From Bacillus sp. 123MFChir2 (GTDB lineage: Bacteria; Bacillota; Bacilli; Bacillales; Bacillaceae_G), in assembly GCF_000383235.1 (NCBI RefSeq), contig NZ_KB910928.1, positions 62,001 through 126,000 on the forward strand: 64,000 nucleotides of DNA. Reading direction: 5' to 3'. The translations under genes were made by a program, and so were the position numbers. The notes under the pieces were generated by a model that did no database searches, had not been told where the DNA came from, and saw only the letters and a program-made list of their open reading frames with translations. Shown here piece after piece: positions 26,510 through 35,113 of the stretch (positions within the stretch are counted from its first letter, which is position 1; each line of letters opens with the position of its first letter).

Positions 26510-27981
26510 TTCTTTTCCTGCTCCTTTAACGCTTCCACTAACACAGGACCACGGCTATGTGATGGATACGGTGCCCCTAATAAATAAGCAAGTGTTGGTG
26601 CCATAGAAACGAGACTTTTCTTCTCTTCTATTTTCACACCTTGTTTAATATGGGGACCATACATAAAGAATGGCACAAAACGTTCTCCCTCATCTAAATG
26701 ACCATGACCACCAATTCCATCTGCCTGTCCATGATCAGCGCAAATAATAAACGTCGTGTTCTCTGCTTTTCCTGTTTTCTCTAAATGCTCGATAAAATGT
26801 TTTACATGCTGGTCTGCTTCATAAATTTTTTGTAAATACTCATCATATAATACGCCGCGACTATGCCCCGTTTGATCTGTTGAAATGAGCTGCACGATAA
26901 AAAGATCTGGGTCTTGCTCATCCATAATTTGTTTCGCCTTTTCCATAATCTTTCCATCCACAACATCATTTTTCATAACAGCTGTAAATGTCTCAACATC
27001 TTCACCAAACGCGTCGACTAAATGCGCAACGGCTAGCATTTTTCCTGTTTTATCTACTTTTCGAAGCGAATCAAAAATACTTTCTACATTCACACCATGC
27101 TTCCAAACCATGTTCGATTTAATACCATGCTCAAACGAATATGTCCCTGTAAACATAGATGAGAAACATACAACAGTACGAGCTGGATACACCGTTTCCA
27201 TGTTTAAAAACTCCGTCCCTTTTTTTCGAAGATAATCTAAATACGGTGTATGCGCTGCTTCAAAACGATCTTTACGCATACCGTCAATCACAATGACAAC
27301 TACTTTTTCATTCAGTGCTTCTTTATTTTCAGGCACATTTTCCGTATAAGTTGGAATTGCTTTTGGCTGCCAATCAAATAAATTACGATGTAAGATAATT
27401 GTATACAGGGCAAGAGCACCGTAAAACGTAAGAATTGTTTTCCAATCTACTGTACCTAACGTACCGCCTTCTTGGAAGAAAAGATAATAATAATACCAAA
27501 GCGATAACAATAGTAAAAACTTTGGCATTTGCTCCTGAGCATTGCCACTTGTAGAATCGCTATTCTTTAACACGAGTTTCCAAAAGCGTGTAAAGTTTAG
27601 CCAAGACGTTCCAATACGCAAATGATAATATAACGTTCCCCAAAATAGGATTGTAAAGAAAAAATATAATCCTAATGCAAATAATAGTAACGGTATATGT
27701 ACCATTTTAAAAACGATTAAATAGACAATGAACGGTAGCCATAAGTAATTTCGTAAAAACAACGGAAAATCAAACAAATAATATAAAACGAGCAACGGAA
27801 CAATGAATAAAAAACTACTAAAAAAAGCTGGGACAAAATCCGGTTGTCCAAACTGTGAAATGGAAAACAATAAAAATGTGCCGAATACAAAAATCGGTGT
27901 AAATGGTTTCCCTTCATTTAGTAGGTTCCAACAGCGTGCCGCTACTTTTTCAAATTTCGACGCTTTCTTTACTTCTTCCAA
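26506..27981 (-). CDS. membrane protein with alkaline phosphatase superfamily (NPP-type) domain
   Basis: About 491 residues. Six or so N-terminal membrane spans are followed by a phosphodiesterase/nucleotide pyrophosphatase domain (about 215-485). Metal and nucleophile sites are visible: VVVIVIDGMRKDRF (Asp), YPARTVVCFSSMFTG (Thr nucleophile), STDQTGHSRG, CADHGQADG and GHGHLDEGE. It probably cleaves or transfers a phosphoester outside the membrane. The frame is open to ATG 28101, but that would run far into the upstream gene; TTG 27981, with AGAAGGGAG upstream, is preferred and gives a 13-nt overlap. Confidence 0.78.
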   Translation of the reverse strand: MEEVKKASKFEKVAARCWNLLNEGKPFTPIFVFGTFLLFSISQFGQPDFVPAFFSSFLFIVPLLVLYYLFDFPLFLRNYLWLPFIVYLIVFKMVHIPLLLFALGLYFFFTILFWGTLYYHLRIGTSWLNFTRFWKLVLKNSDSTSGNAQEQMPKFLLLLSLWYYYYLFFQEGGTLGTVDWKTILTFYGALALYTIILHRNLFDWQPKAIPTYTENVPENKEALNEKVVVIVIDGMRKDRFEAAHTPYLDYLRKKGTEFLNMETVYPARTVVCFSSMFTGTYSFEHGIKSNMVWKHGVNVESIFDSLRKVDKTGKMLAVAHLVDAFGEDVETFTAVMKNDVVDGKIMEKAKQIMDEQDPDLFIVQLISTDQTGHSRGVLYDEYLQKIYEADQHVKHFIEHLEKTGKAENTTFIICADHGQADGIGGHGHLDEGERFVPFFMYGPHIKQGVKIEEKKSLVSMAPTLAYLLGAPYPSHSRGPVLVEALKEQEKK

Positions 27982-28871
27982 TGAATTTTTTCTCCCTTCT
28001 GACTGAAAAATGAGCGTAATTCTATCGGATACAATAGTAATAGCATTCCGCCCACACCATAAGAAAATATAAATTTGAAACCATGACTCATTAACGACCA
28101 TTGATAGGCATCAGATTGCTTAACTCCTACTGCTTGCAATGCAAATGTCATAACAGTCTCATATGTACCAATTCCGCCTGGTGTTAGTTGAAACACTTGT
28201 CCAGCAATGGTCACGCTATTTACCCATACCGCTTGCAAAAATGAGAGAGGCTTAGCAATTTCATAAATGACAAAGGCCTCACAAATCCAGCTCAGCATAA
28301 TAAGAAAAACAATGATTCCGCCTTGTAGTGTAAATAGTGAATCTTTCAATTGCTTCCACTGCTTTTCTACAAATCGAGGTACTTTCTTATATAAGAGAAA
28401 TAACAGCACGCTTCCCATACATATACACGCAAGAATAACAGGAACATTAAGTAAAATATTTTTCCATAATAGTAACATTCCCGCCGCCCCAAACAAACCG
28501 AGAATAAACAAATCTAGTATACGAAGTACAACGACAGATTGCGTCGCCTCTCCTAATGTTACTTTCTTCTCTTTTGTAATCGTTGCAATGCGAACAGCAT
28601 CTCCCACTTTTAACGGAGAAACATGATTAATGAATAAACTGTACAACAGTCCATATAGTGCTTCTTTCATCGTAATGCGATGATGAAGGTACAATTTCCA
28701 TGCATAAGCACGAAACAAAAAAGCGATGCTGTACATCATAACGAGAAGCATAATAGTGTACGGCTGTCTCCATAAATATTGAAAATATTTCCATAATGAG
28801 GATAATTCAAACGAACGCCATGACAAAAGAAAAAAGATACATAACAAAAAAACACCGCAAATATTAAACAA
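27969..28871 (-). CDS. YbhN/AglD-type lysylphosphatidylglycerol synthase transmembrane family protein
   Basis: About 300 residues with eight or nine membrane spans; it matches only the membrane half of MprF-type proteins. FQLTPGGIGTYETVM near residue 240 is the family's best conserved block. Such stand-alone proteins accompany polyprenyl-linked sugar genes and are suspected lipid carriers or flippases. An in-frame ATG at 28946 would overlap the epimerase gene by 83 nt; TTG 28871, overlapping by 8 nt, fits translational coupling but its ribosome binding site is weak. Confidence 0.75.
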   Translation of the reverse strand: MFNICGVFLLCIFFLLSWRSFELSSLWKYFQYLWRQPYTIMLLVMMYSIAFLFRAYAWKLYLHHRITMKEALYGLLYSLFINHVSPLKVGDAVRIATITKEKKVTLGEATQSVVVLRILDLFILGLFGAAGMLLLWKNILLNVPVILACICMGSVLLFLLYKKVPRFVEKQWKQLKDSLFTLQGGIIVFLIMLSWICEAFVIYEIAKPLSFLQAVWVNSVTIAGQVFQLTPGGIGTYETVMTFALQAVGVKQSDAYQWSLMSHGFKFIFSYGVGGMLLLLYPIELRSFFSQKGEKIHWKK

Positions 28872-29811
28872 TATCCGAATATTGCTTCGCCCACGCAACG
28901 GTTCGTTCCAACCCTTCTGCAAAAGATACACGCGGCTTATATCCAAGTTGTTCTTGCGCTTTAGAAATATCTGCCCACGTTGATGTTACGTCCCCTTTTC
29001 TATGCGCTTCTTGCCTTACACGCATAAACGGGAAATGTGTTTCTAACTGCGCGAGTAATTCTGTCATTAAAATAGGCGCGTTAGATCCAAGATTATATAC
29101 ATCACTATGATGTGATTGTAATGTAAGAGCGATTCCTTCTGTAATATCATCAATATACGTATAATCACGGCCTGTCCCTGTTCCGTACACAACAATCTCT
29201 TCCTCATTTAATAACTTTCGAATGAAGCTTGCAACTGCCATATCCGGACGTCCCCACGGTCCATATACAGTAAAGAATCGTAAAATATTCATTTGAAATC
29301 CGTACATATATTGATACGCATGACAAAGAGATTCTGCTCCGTATTTGGATGCAGCATACGGCGAAAGAACACGACCATTTGCCACTTCCTCTCGCAAAGG
29401 CATCCCTGTCTGCTCCCCATATACAGAAGAAGACGATGCAAAAATAACGTGTTTCACATTTTCTTCGCCGGCACAAGTTAATACGTTGCTTGTCCCTTTT
29501 ATATTAATATCAACATAAGAACCTGGTATTTCAAGCGATGGTCTTACGCCTGGAAAACCTGCTAAATGAACCACCGCATCGATTTTCTCTTGCTGCATCA
29601 CAGCTTTCACATCATCTTTTTGTAAAATATCACATTCATAAAATGGAACGTTCCCAGCTCTCTGGACTTGTTCTAATTGAAAAAGCTTTCTAGATTTCGC
29701 ATAGTAAGAGTGAAAATTATCAAGAAGCACAACTTGTTTACCTTGCTCTAGTAATTTCAACGCAAGATGACTTCCGATAAAACCCGCTCCTCCAGTAATT
29801 AATACCTTCAT
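28864..29811 (-). CDS. NAD-dependent sugar epimerase/dehydratase
   Basis: 315-residue short-chain dehydrogenase of the nucleotide-sugar epimerase group. The NAD motif LITGGAGFIGSHLALKLLEQ is at the start and the catalytic YAASKYGAE (Tyr-x3-Lys) near residue 145, with the Ser of ASSSSVYGE before it. FFTVYGPWGRPDMA suggests a UDP-glucuronate or UDP-glucose 4-epimerase type. ATG 29811 is preferred, with AAGGTGGTG just upstream; the in-frame GTG at 29823 lies within that site. First gene of the coupled operon epimerase, YbhN-type, phosphodiesterase, GT2. Confidence 0.88.
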   Translation of the reverse strand: MKVLITGGAGFIGSHLALKLLEQGKQVVLLDNFHSYYAKSRKLFQLEQVQRAGNVPFYECDILQKDDVKAVMQQEKIDAVVHLAGFPGVRPSLEIPGSYVDINIKGTSNVLTCAGEENVKHVIFASSSSVYGEQTGMPLREEVANGRVLSPYAASKYGAESLCHAYQYMYGFQMNILRFFTVYGPWGRPDMAVASFIRKLLNEEEIVVYGTGTGRDYTYIDDITEGIALTLQSHHSDVYNLGSNAPILMTELLAQLETHFPFMRVRQEAHRKGDVTSTWADISKAQEQLGYKPRVSFAEGLERTVAWAKQYSDIV

Positions 29812-29844
29812 TTTGTTCACCACCTTCTACAACCCTATGCAAAA

Positions 29845-29874
29845 GAAGAAACCTTGTCAAGGCAAGGTTTCTTC
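29845..29874 (-). terminator. terminator after the Fur-controlled lipoprotein gene
   Basis: 12-bp stem GAAGAAACCTTG (29845-29856) with CAAGGTTTCTTC (29863-29874), loop 6 nt, then TTTTGC on the minus strand. It isolates the lipoprotein gene from the epimerase operon. Confidence 0.8.
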
Positions 29875-29897
29875 AAAAGAATATAGACGTTTCGGGT

Positions 29898-31070
29898 TTA
29901 TTTCGCTGTTTCCACAACTTTATTTAACATGGATTCAATTTGCGGCAATAACTTGTCTGCTTCTTCTTTCTTCTTCGCTTTTACTGCATCTAAATAAGAT
30001 TGTGCTGTTTTTGTTAACTCTGCTGTTTGCTGCTCGCCAAGTACAGTTTTTAAATCATTTTCAATCATGTTAATGAACAATGCACCTTCTAATGCTGTAA
30101 TAGGGCCTTTGTCTTTTCCGAAATTTTCTTGACTCTCTTTATACTCACCTAATGCAACTTTTGCAAATCCACGTACAAACGCTTTATTTACCGCTTTTGC
30201 ATCAACTGTTTTCACATCAGTTTTTAAATCAAATTGTTTTAAAATAAAGTCTGCTTCTTCAGGAGCCGCTTTTTTCACATATGGATAGACAGCTTGATAA
30301 AATGCCCATCCCTCCGCTTGCTCAACTTTTGCATTTTTCTCATCTTTCTTTGCTTCTGCTACCATTTTTGTAGCATAACCGTGCGGCTCAGCGCCCGTTG
30401 CAAAGTAAAATGTTTTCATTAACGTTTTATCTACAACTTGCTTGCCAAGAGAAAACGCAAGTTTGTCACCTTTATCAATTGCTGCGTTCATTTCATCAAA
30501 GCCGCCTTTAATTGTAGAAGCCATTTGTGTTCCGTATGCCGTATCACGCTTTCCAACTGTACCTTCTACGCCTTTATAAAACGCAAGTGCTTCTTCCATT
30601 TCTTTTTTCACTTCATCTTTTTGGCCCCATTTTGTATCAATCTCTTTAAAATCATGGCGCATAGATTGGAAGAATTCTTTTTGCATTAATTTATCAAATA
30701 GTTGTTTTACAACCATTGGTTCCATTTCTTTCTTTTTCCCTGCTTCTAATGCAGCTGTAATTGTTTGATCAATTTGCTCGTTAAATTCTCCATCACGTTG
30801 TTGAACAAGAGGTTGTAATTTTTCTTTATATAACTTTGTTACTTTATCAAAGTCAACCTCTTTGCCGTTTTTTGCTTTTTCAAGCTCCGCTACTCCATCT
30901 TTGTAAGCTTGTACAAAATCTGCTTCTTGTTGTTTTGTTTCTTCTTTTTTCACAGATTGTTCTGTCTTTTTCTCTTGTGCTTCAGACTTTTTCGTTTCCT
31001 CTTTCGCACAACCTGCAAAAAGTAAAGTTGTTACGGCTGCTGCAGATAATACTTTTAACTTTAACGTCAT
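29898..31070 (-). CDS. Fur-controlled lipoprotein, likely iron-uptake related, family not recognised
   Basis: 390-residue exported lipoprotein. Signal peptide ends in LLFAGC (Cys 20), then a Lys/Glu-rich linker to about residue 48 and two helical halves of about 160 residues. Pieces such as EALAFYKGVEGTVGKRDTAY and AFYQAVYPYVKK repeat loosely between halves and resemble the partner protein at 24944-25699, so a shared extracytoplasmic fold is plausible. A Fur-like box lies 25 bp upstream of the start. It is monocistronic, ended by a terminator. Not an imelysin-type EfeO by its motifs. The function in iron uptake is inference. Confidence 0.65.
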   Translation of the reverse strand: MTLKLKVLSAAAVTTLLFAGCAKEETKKSEAQEKKTEQSVKKEETKQQEADFVQAYKDGVAELEKAKNGKEVDFDKVTKLYKEKLQPLVQQRDGEFNEQIDQTITAALEAGKKKEMEPMVVKQLFDKLMQKEFFQSMRHDFKEIDTKWGQKDEVKKEMEEALAFYKGVEGTVGKRDTAYGTQMASTIKGGFDEMNAAIDKGDKLAFSLGKQVVDKTLMKTFYFATGAEPHGYATKMVAEAKKDEKNAKVEQAEGWAFYQAVYPYVKKAAPEEADFILKQFDLKTDVKTVDAKAVNKAFVRGFAKVALGEYKESQENFGKDKGPITALEGALFINMIENDLKTVLGEQQTAELTKTAQSYLDAVKAKKKEEADKLLPQIESMLNKVVETAK

Positions 31071-31094
31071 GGATTACGTCCCCCTAAAACTCAC

Positions 31095-31109
31095 TGATAG
31101 TGATTTTCA
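31095..31109. promoter_or_regulatory. Fur-like box upstream of the lipoprotein gene
   Basis: TGATAGTGATTTTCA matches 13 of the 14 or 15 informative positions of the Fur 7-1-7 consensus less two (A to G and A to T). It lies 25 bp upstream of the start codon on the minus strand. Confidence 0.75.
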
Positions 31110-31205
31110 TTATTAATAGCTTGATTATAAAAGCAGAGATAACAAGTGTCAACAACATTTTTGTATCCGTTGTCATATTTACGCAAGGTAATTTTAACCA
31201 ATATA

Positions 31206-31235
31206 AAAAGCCCAGCATCATCTGCCGGGCTTTTT
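31206..31235 (-). terminator. terminator after trxA
   Basis: On the minus strand AGCCCGGCA...TGCTGGGCT forms the stem (with one G-T pair), flanked by A and T runs (31206-31235). Confidence 0.88.
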
Positions 31236-31237
31236 AA

Positions 31238-31552
31238 TTAGAAGTGTTTAGATACTAATTCAGCTAACGCTTCTTTCGGTTTGTAACCTAATGCTTGCTC
31301 AACCACTTGACCATCTTTTAATACGAATAGAGCTGGGATGCTCATTACTTCGAATTTACGAGCCGTTTCTTGGTTTTCATCCACATCTACTTTTACTACC
31401 TTTACTTTATCGCCTAATTCTGCATCGATTTCTTCTAATACAGGAGCGATCATTTTACAAGGGCCGCACCAAGGTGCCCAAAAATCTACTAATACAAGAC
31501 CTTCGCTTGCTTCGACTGCGAAAGTTTGGTCAGTTGCGTTTACAATTGCCAT
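31238..31552 (-). CDS. trxA: thioredoxin
   Basis: 104-residue classic thioredoxin. The redox site WAPWCGPCKMIAP (Cys 28 and 31) and the cis-proline MSIPALFV are present. It is the general cytoplasmic disulfide reductant fed by TrxB. AGGAGG stands before the ATG. It follows etfA as in B. subtilis, with its own terminator on the downstream side. Confidence 0.97.
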   Translation of the reverse strand: MAIVNATDQTFAVEASEGLVLVDFWAPWCGPCKMIAPVLEEIDAELGDKVKVVKVDVDENQETARKFEVMSIPALFVLKDGQVVEQALGYKPKEALAELVSKHF

Positions 31553-31682
31553 GTTATTTCCTCCTTTATGAACCTTTTAACCAAAGTATATCATTATCTT
31601 ATATACGTGGCGAATAATATGTATCGTTAAGTATTTTAACAAATAACTCAAGCTTTATACTAGCTAAAATTCTTTCGAGCGA

Positions 31683-31713
31683 AAAAGCGAGAAGCAGGGG
31701 ACCTCTCGCTTTT
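31683..31713 (-). terminator. terminator after etfA
   Basis: 10-bp stem AAAAGCGAGA (31683-31692) with TCTCGCTTTT (31704-31713), followed on the minus strand by TTTTTCGC. It closes the fadR-fadB-etfBA operon before trxA. Confidence 0.85.
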
Positions 31714-31762
31714 CTTTATTTATATAGGGGTAATTACTTACTAGGAACTCATTATACGCAAC

Positions 31763-32740
31763 TTAAGAATGTACTTTTAACTTTTTAAATTCTTCTGTTA
31801 GAAGCGGTAATACTTCGAATAAGTCGCCAACGATGCCATAGTCAGCTACTTTAAAAATATTCGCTTCTGGATCTTTGTTAATTGCTACAATAATTTTTGA
31901 GTTAGACATACCAGCTAAATGTTGAATCGCACCAGAAATACCGCATGCAATATACAAATCTGGCGTTACAACTTTACCTGTTTGTCCAATTTGCAGTGAA
32001 TAGTCGCAGTACTCTGCATCACAAGCTCCGCGAGACGCACCAACTGCTCCGCCAAGCACATCTGCTAGTTCTTTTAACGGTTTAAAACCATCTTCACTTT
32101 TCACACCGCGTCCGCCCGCAATAATTACTTTTGCTTCGGAAAGATCGACGCCTTCTGCTGTTTTACGAACAACTTCTTTAATGACTGTACGTAAATCTTT
32201 TACATCGACTGTCATAGAAGAAACATCACCTGTACGCGCTTCATCTTTTTCAAGCGGTGTAATGTTATTTGGACGAATTGTCGCAAATAAGACACCATCT
32301 GTTACAACCTTCTTCTCAAATGCTTTACCAGAATAAATTGGACGTGTGAATACAACATTACCACCAGCCACTTCTAACGCTGTCACGTCAGAAACAAGAC
32401 CTGCCTCTAATTTCGCTGCAAGTTTTGGTGATAAATCTTTTCCCAATGCTGTATGTCCAAACACAATTCCTTCTGGTTTTTCTTCTTCATACACTGCTAG
32501 AAATGCTTGCGCATATCCATCAGATGTATACGAAGCTAATTTATCGCTTTCAACTGTCACAACGCGATCTGCACCGTAAGAAATGAGTTCTTGTGCGAAT
32601 GAAGCGACGCTTTCACCTAGTAAAAAACCGACAACTTCTCCGCCTTCTGCAATTGTTTTTGCGGCTGCTACTGCCTCAAATGAAACGTTACGTAAAGAAC
32701 CGTCACGAACTTCTCCCATTACTAATACTTTACGAGCCAT
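31763..32740 (-). CDS. etfA: electron transfer flavoprotein alpha subunit
   Basis: 325 residues. The C-terminal FAD-binding part is clear: GGRGVKSEDGFKPLKELAD, GGAVGASRGACDA, QIGQTGKVV and SGAIQHLAGM. With EtfB it accepts electrons from acyl-CoA dehydrogenases during fatty acid oxidation and passes them to the quinone pool. ATG start with GGAGGG; 31 bp after etfB. Part of the FadR-controlled operon. Confidence 0.96.
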   Translation of the reverse strand: MARKVLVMGEVRDGSLRNVSFEAVAAAKTIAEGGEVVGFLLGESVASFAQELISYGADRVVTVESDKLASYTSDGYAQAFLAVYEEEKPEGIVFGHTALGKDLSPKLAAKLEAGLVSDVTALEVAGGNVVFTRPIYSGKAFEKKVVTDGVLFATIRPNNITPLEKDEARTGDVSSMTVDVKDLRTVIKEVVRKTAEGVDLSEAKVIIAGGRGVKSEDGFKPLKELADVLGGAVGASRGACDAEYCDYSLQIGQTGKVVTPDLYIACGISGAIQHLAGMSNSKIIVAINKDPEANIFKVADYGIVGDLFEVLPLLTEEFKKLKVHS

Positions 32741-32771
32741 ATGTTTTCCCTCCTGGATATCCTAGTATTTT

Positions 32772-33545
32772 TTAAACTACTTTCGCTTCTGTATGCAATA
32801 GCGATACAAGTTCTTTTACTTGATCTTGCAGTTCGCCTTGTAACACTTTTCCAGCATCTTTCTTAGGAGGTAAATAGATTTCAATTGTTTTTGTTTTCGC
32901 TTCTACATCATCTTCATCTAAATCTAAATCATCTAATTCTAAAGTTTCTAGCGGCTTTTTCTTCGCTTTCATAATACCTGGAAGCGATGGATAACGCGGT
33001 TCATTTAAACCTTGTTGCGCTGTTGCTAAAAGAGGTAAAGATGTTTCGATGACTTCTGTATCCCCTTCTACATCACGCTCGATCTTTACGTTTGTACCGT
33101 CAATTTCAAGCTTTGTAATTGTTGTTACATATGGAATATTCAGCGCTTCCGCTACACGTGGTCCAACTTGTCCAGATGCACCGTCAATCGCTACGTTACC
33201 AGCTAAAATTAAGTCAACATCCTTCTCTTTTAAGTACTCAACAAGCACTTTTGCTGTTGTATATTGATCAATATTTTCAACATCATCTTCAATGTTGATC
33301 AATACCGCTTTATCACAGCCCATCGCAAGTGCTGTACGAAGTTCCTTTTCACTATCTTCACCGCCAACAGTAACGACTGTCACTTCACCGCCTTGTGCAT
33401 CTCTTACTTGAATTGCTTCTTCAATCGCATATTCATCGTAAGGGTTGATGATGAATTCCGCTTCGCCATCGTAAATTGCACCGTTTTTAATTGCGATTTT
33501 TTCTTCTGTATCAAATGTTCGTTTCATGAGTACGTAGATGTTCAT
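32772..33545 (-). CDS. etfB: electron transfer flavoprotein beta subunit
   Basis: 257 residues, partner of EtfA. AMP-binding region ILAGNVAIDGASGQVGPRVAE near residue 115-135 and the family's MNIYVLMKRTFDTEEKI start are seen. It forms the soluble heterodimer carrying FAD and AMP. ATG start with GGGGG; 81 bp after fadB, with no terminator in the gap, so it is probably co-transcribed with fadR-fadB. Confidence 0.96.
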   Translation of the reverse strand: MNIYVLMKRTFDTEEKIAIKNGAIYDGEAEFIINPYDEYAIEEAIQVRDAQGGEVTVVTVGGEDSEKELRTALAMGCDKAVLINIEDDVENIDQYTTAKVLVEYLKEKDVDLILAGNVAIDGASGQVGPRVAEALNIPYVTTITKLEIDGTNVKIERDVEGDTEVIETSLPLLATAQQGLNEPRYPSLPGIMKAKKKPLETLELDDLDLDEDDVEAKTKTIEIYLPPKKDAGKVLQGELQDQVKELVSLLHTEAKVV

Positions 33546-33626
33546 TCTATTTACCCCCTTGTTTTTTTAAAAGGAAAATTTGGTTAATCCTAATATTCTG
33601 TTAATTTGTATTAAAAAAATAGAGAA

Positions 33627-34400
33627 CTATCTGCCGCTAAAAGAAGGCTTTCGTTTTTCTAAGAACGCTGCTACTCCTTCTCTTCCATCTGCGCTAGTGA
33701 ACACTTCACCAAATAACTGCGCTTCATGTTGTACTCCTTCATAATAATGAGAAGACTTCATTGTTTGTAGCAACTCCAATACAGCGCGGACAGATGCTGC
33801 GCTTTTTCCAGCAATCTTTTTCGCTACTTTTAGCGCCTCTTCTAATAATACTTCTTCAGGGAATGCTCGGTTTGCAAGCCCAATCTCAGTTGCTTCCACA
33901 CCTGAAATCGGATCGCTTGTTAACATCATTTCACAAGCCTTCGCTTTTCCAACATAGCGCGGTAAGCGCTGCGTCCCCGCAAATCCTGGAATCAATCCTA
34001 GCGTTAGCTCCGGCAAACCAATTTTTGCAGTCTCACTTACAAAGCGCATATGGCAAGACATCGCAAGTTCTAATCCCCCGCCAAGCGCTGCGCCATGAAT
34101 TGCCGCAATAATTGGCTTTGAGAATTTTTCAACGCGTTCAAAGATTACTTGTCCATGTTGCGATAATTTCGTTGCCTCTTTTGCTTCTTCAACAGCAGTG
34201 AACTCTTTAATATCCGCTCCCGCTGAGAAAAATCGGCCTTCTCCATGAACAAGTACAACGCGTACATTCTCATCCGTTTCCACTGCATCAAGTAATTCAC
34301 CAACTTCACTAATAACTTGTAAAGACATCGCATTTGCTGGCGGATGATTAATCTTTACAATTGCTATGTAATCCTCCACCGTTACAGATAGGAAATTCAA
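33627..34400 (-). CDS. fadB: enoyl-CoA hydratase
   Basis: 257-residue crotonase-fold enzyme hydrating 2-enoyl-CoA in beta-oxidation. The oxyanion-hole segments [13 protein letters not shown] (near 65) and [17 protein letters not shown] (near 105), with the catalytic Glu in [18 protein letters not shown], are intact. The start is taken as TTG 34400, 7 nt after GGGAGGG and giving the [10 protein letters not shown] start of relatives; an upstream GTG at 34433 would overlap fadR. Second gene of the FadR operon. Confidence 0.94.
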   Translation of the reverse strand: MNFLSVTVEDYIAIVKINHPPANAMSLQVISEVGELLDAVETDENVRVVLVHGEGRFFSAGADIKEFTAVEEAKEATKLSQHGQVIFERVEKFSKPIIAAIHGAALGGGLELAMSCHMRFVSETAKIGLPELTLGLIPGFAGTQRLPRYVGKAKACEMMLTSDPISGVEATEIGLANRAFPEEVLLEEALKVAKKIAGKSAASVRAVLELLQTMKSSHYYEGVQHEAQLFGEVFTSADGREGVAAFLEKRKPSFSGR

Positions 34401-34416
34401 ATGTACTCCCTCCCCA

Positions 34417-35004
34417 TTAATTGCGGTAACCACAAGCTGCTACTAATAGCTCATGCACCGTTTTTGAAATTGCGACCAAATCATATTTATGATCGCTCAT
34501 TACCCAGTTGGTGACAACTTCATCTACTGTTCCGAAAATCATTTGTCTTGCCACGCGGACATTTAAATCCGTACGAAATTCTTCTTGCTTGATGCCAATT
34601 TCTAAAATTTCATCAATGACTTGCAAGTACCCTTTCAACACTTCATTAATTTTGAGGCGTAAGTCTTGGTTGGATTGGCGAAGTTCTAGTTGCGTAACGA
34701 TAGCAAGAGCGTCATTTTGCGAAAGTAAAGAGAAGTGTGTTTCTACCAACATAAATAACTTCTCTACAGCGCTTTCAATTCCTGCTGTTTTTTGCCGAAT
34801 TGTTTCGATAAATTCTCCCATCTTTTCCTGGAATAAAGATATCAATATATCTTCTTTATTTTTGAAATATAAATATATCGTTCCATCGGCAACACCAGCT
34901 TGCTTTGCTATTTTGGAAACTTGGGCTTGGTGATATCCATTTTCTGCGATGACAATCACCGCTGCATCAATAATTTGGTTATATTTAGGTCGATTCTTTT
35001 TCAC
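34417..35004 (-). CDS. fadR: TetR family fatty acid degradation regulator FadR
   Basis: 195-residue TetR-type repressor. The HTH is [34 protein letters not shown] (about residues 22-55, quoted by its ends ENGYHQ and NKEDIL). In B. subtilis FadR (YsiA) represses fad genes and is released by long-chain acyl-CoA. GTG 35004 is preferred: AAGGGG stands 8 nt upstream and the protein then begins [10 protein letters not shown] like its relatives; an in-frame ATG at 35049 sits on the operator and transcription start. Autoregulated through 35031-35048. Confidence 0.94.
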   Translation of the reverse strand: MKKNRPKYNQIIDAAVIVIAENGYHQAQVSKIAKQAGVADGTIYLYFKNKEDILISLFQEKMGEFIETIRQKTAGIESAVEKLFMLVETHFSLLSQNDALAIVTQLELRQSNQDLRLKINEVLKGYLQVIDEILEIGIKQEEFRTDLNVRVARQMIFGTVDEVVTNWVMSDHKYDLVAISKTVHELLVAACGYRN

Positions 35005-35030
35005 AGTACTATCCCCTTCAAGAAGATGAC

Positions 35031-35048
35031 TGAATGATGATTCATTCA
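35031..35048. promoter_or_regulatory. FadR operator at the fadR promoter
   Basis: TGAATGATGATTCATTCA is a perfect palindrome of the TGAATGA-N4-TCATTCA type known for B. subtilis FadR. It starts at the expected transcription start of the fadR promoter. Confidence 0.9.
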
Positions 35049-35055
35049 CATTTTA

Positions 35056-35084
35056 ATAATACTGACTATTTCAAATATTGTCAA
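35056..35084 (-). promoter_or_regulatory. fadR promoter
   Basis: On the minus strand TTGACA (35084-35079) and TATTAT (35061-35056) are 17 bp apart, placing the start near 35049, at the edge of the FadR operator. Confidence 0.85.
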
Positions 35085-35113
35085 TGCTATTCACTCAAAA
35101 AAAAGAAAGGGCA

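Noticed and set aside
22563-31070. Genomic island brought by a phage or transposon
   Set aside because: No integrase, transposase, tRNA site or flanking direct repeats were found; the island may simply be ancestral to the group.
34508-34933. 141-codon frame antisense to fadR
   Set aside because: Shadow of fadR; no ribosome binding site and no family resemblance.
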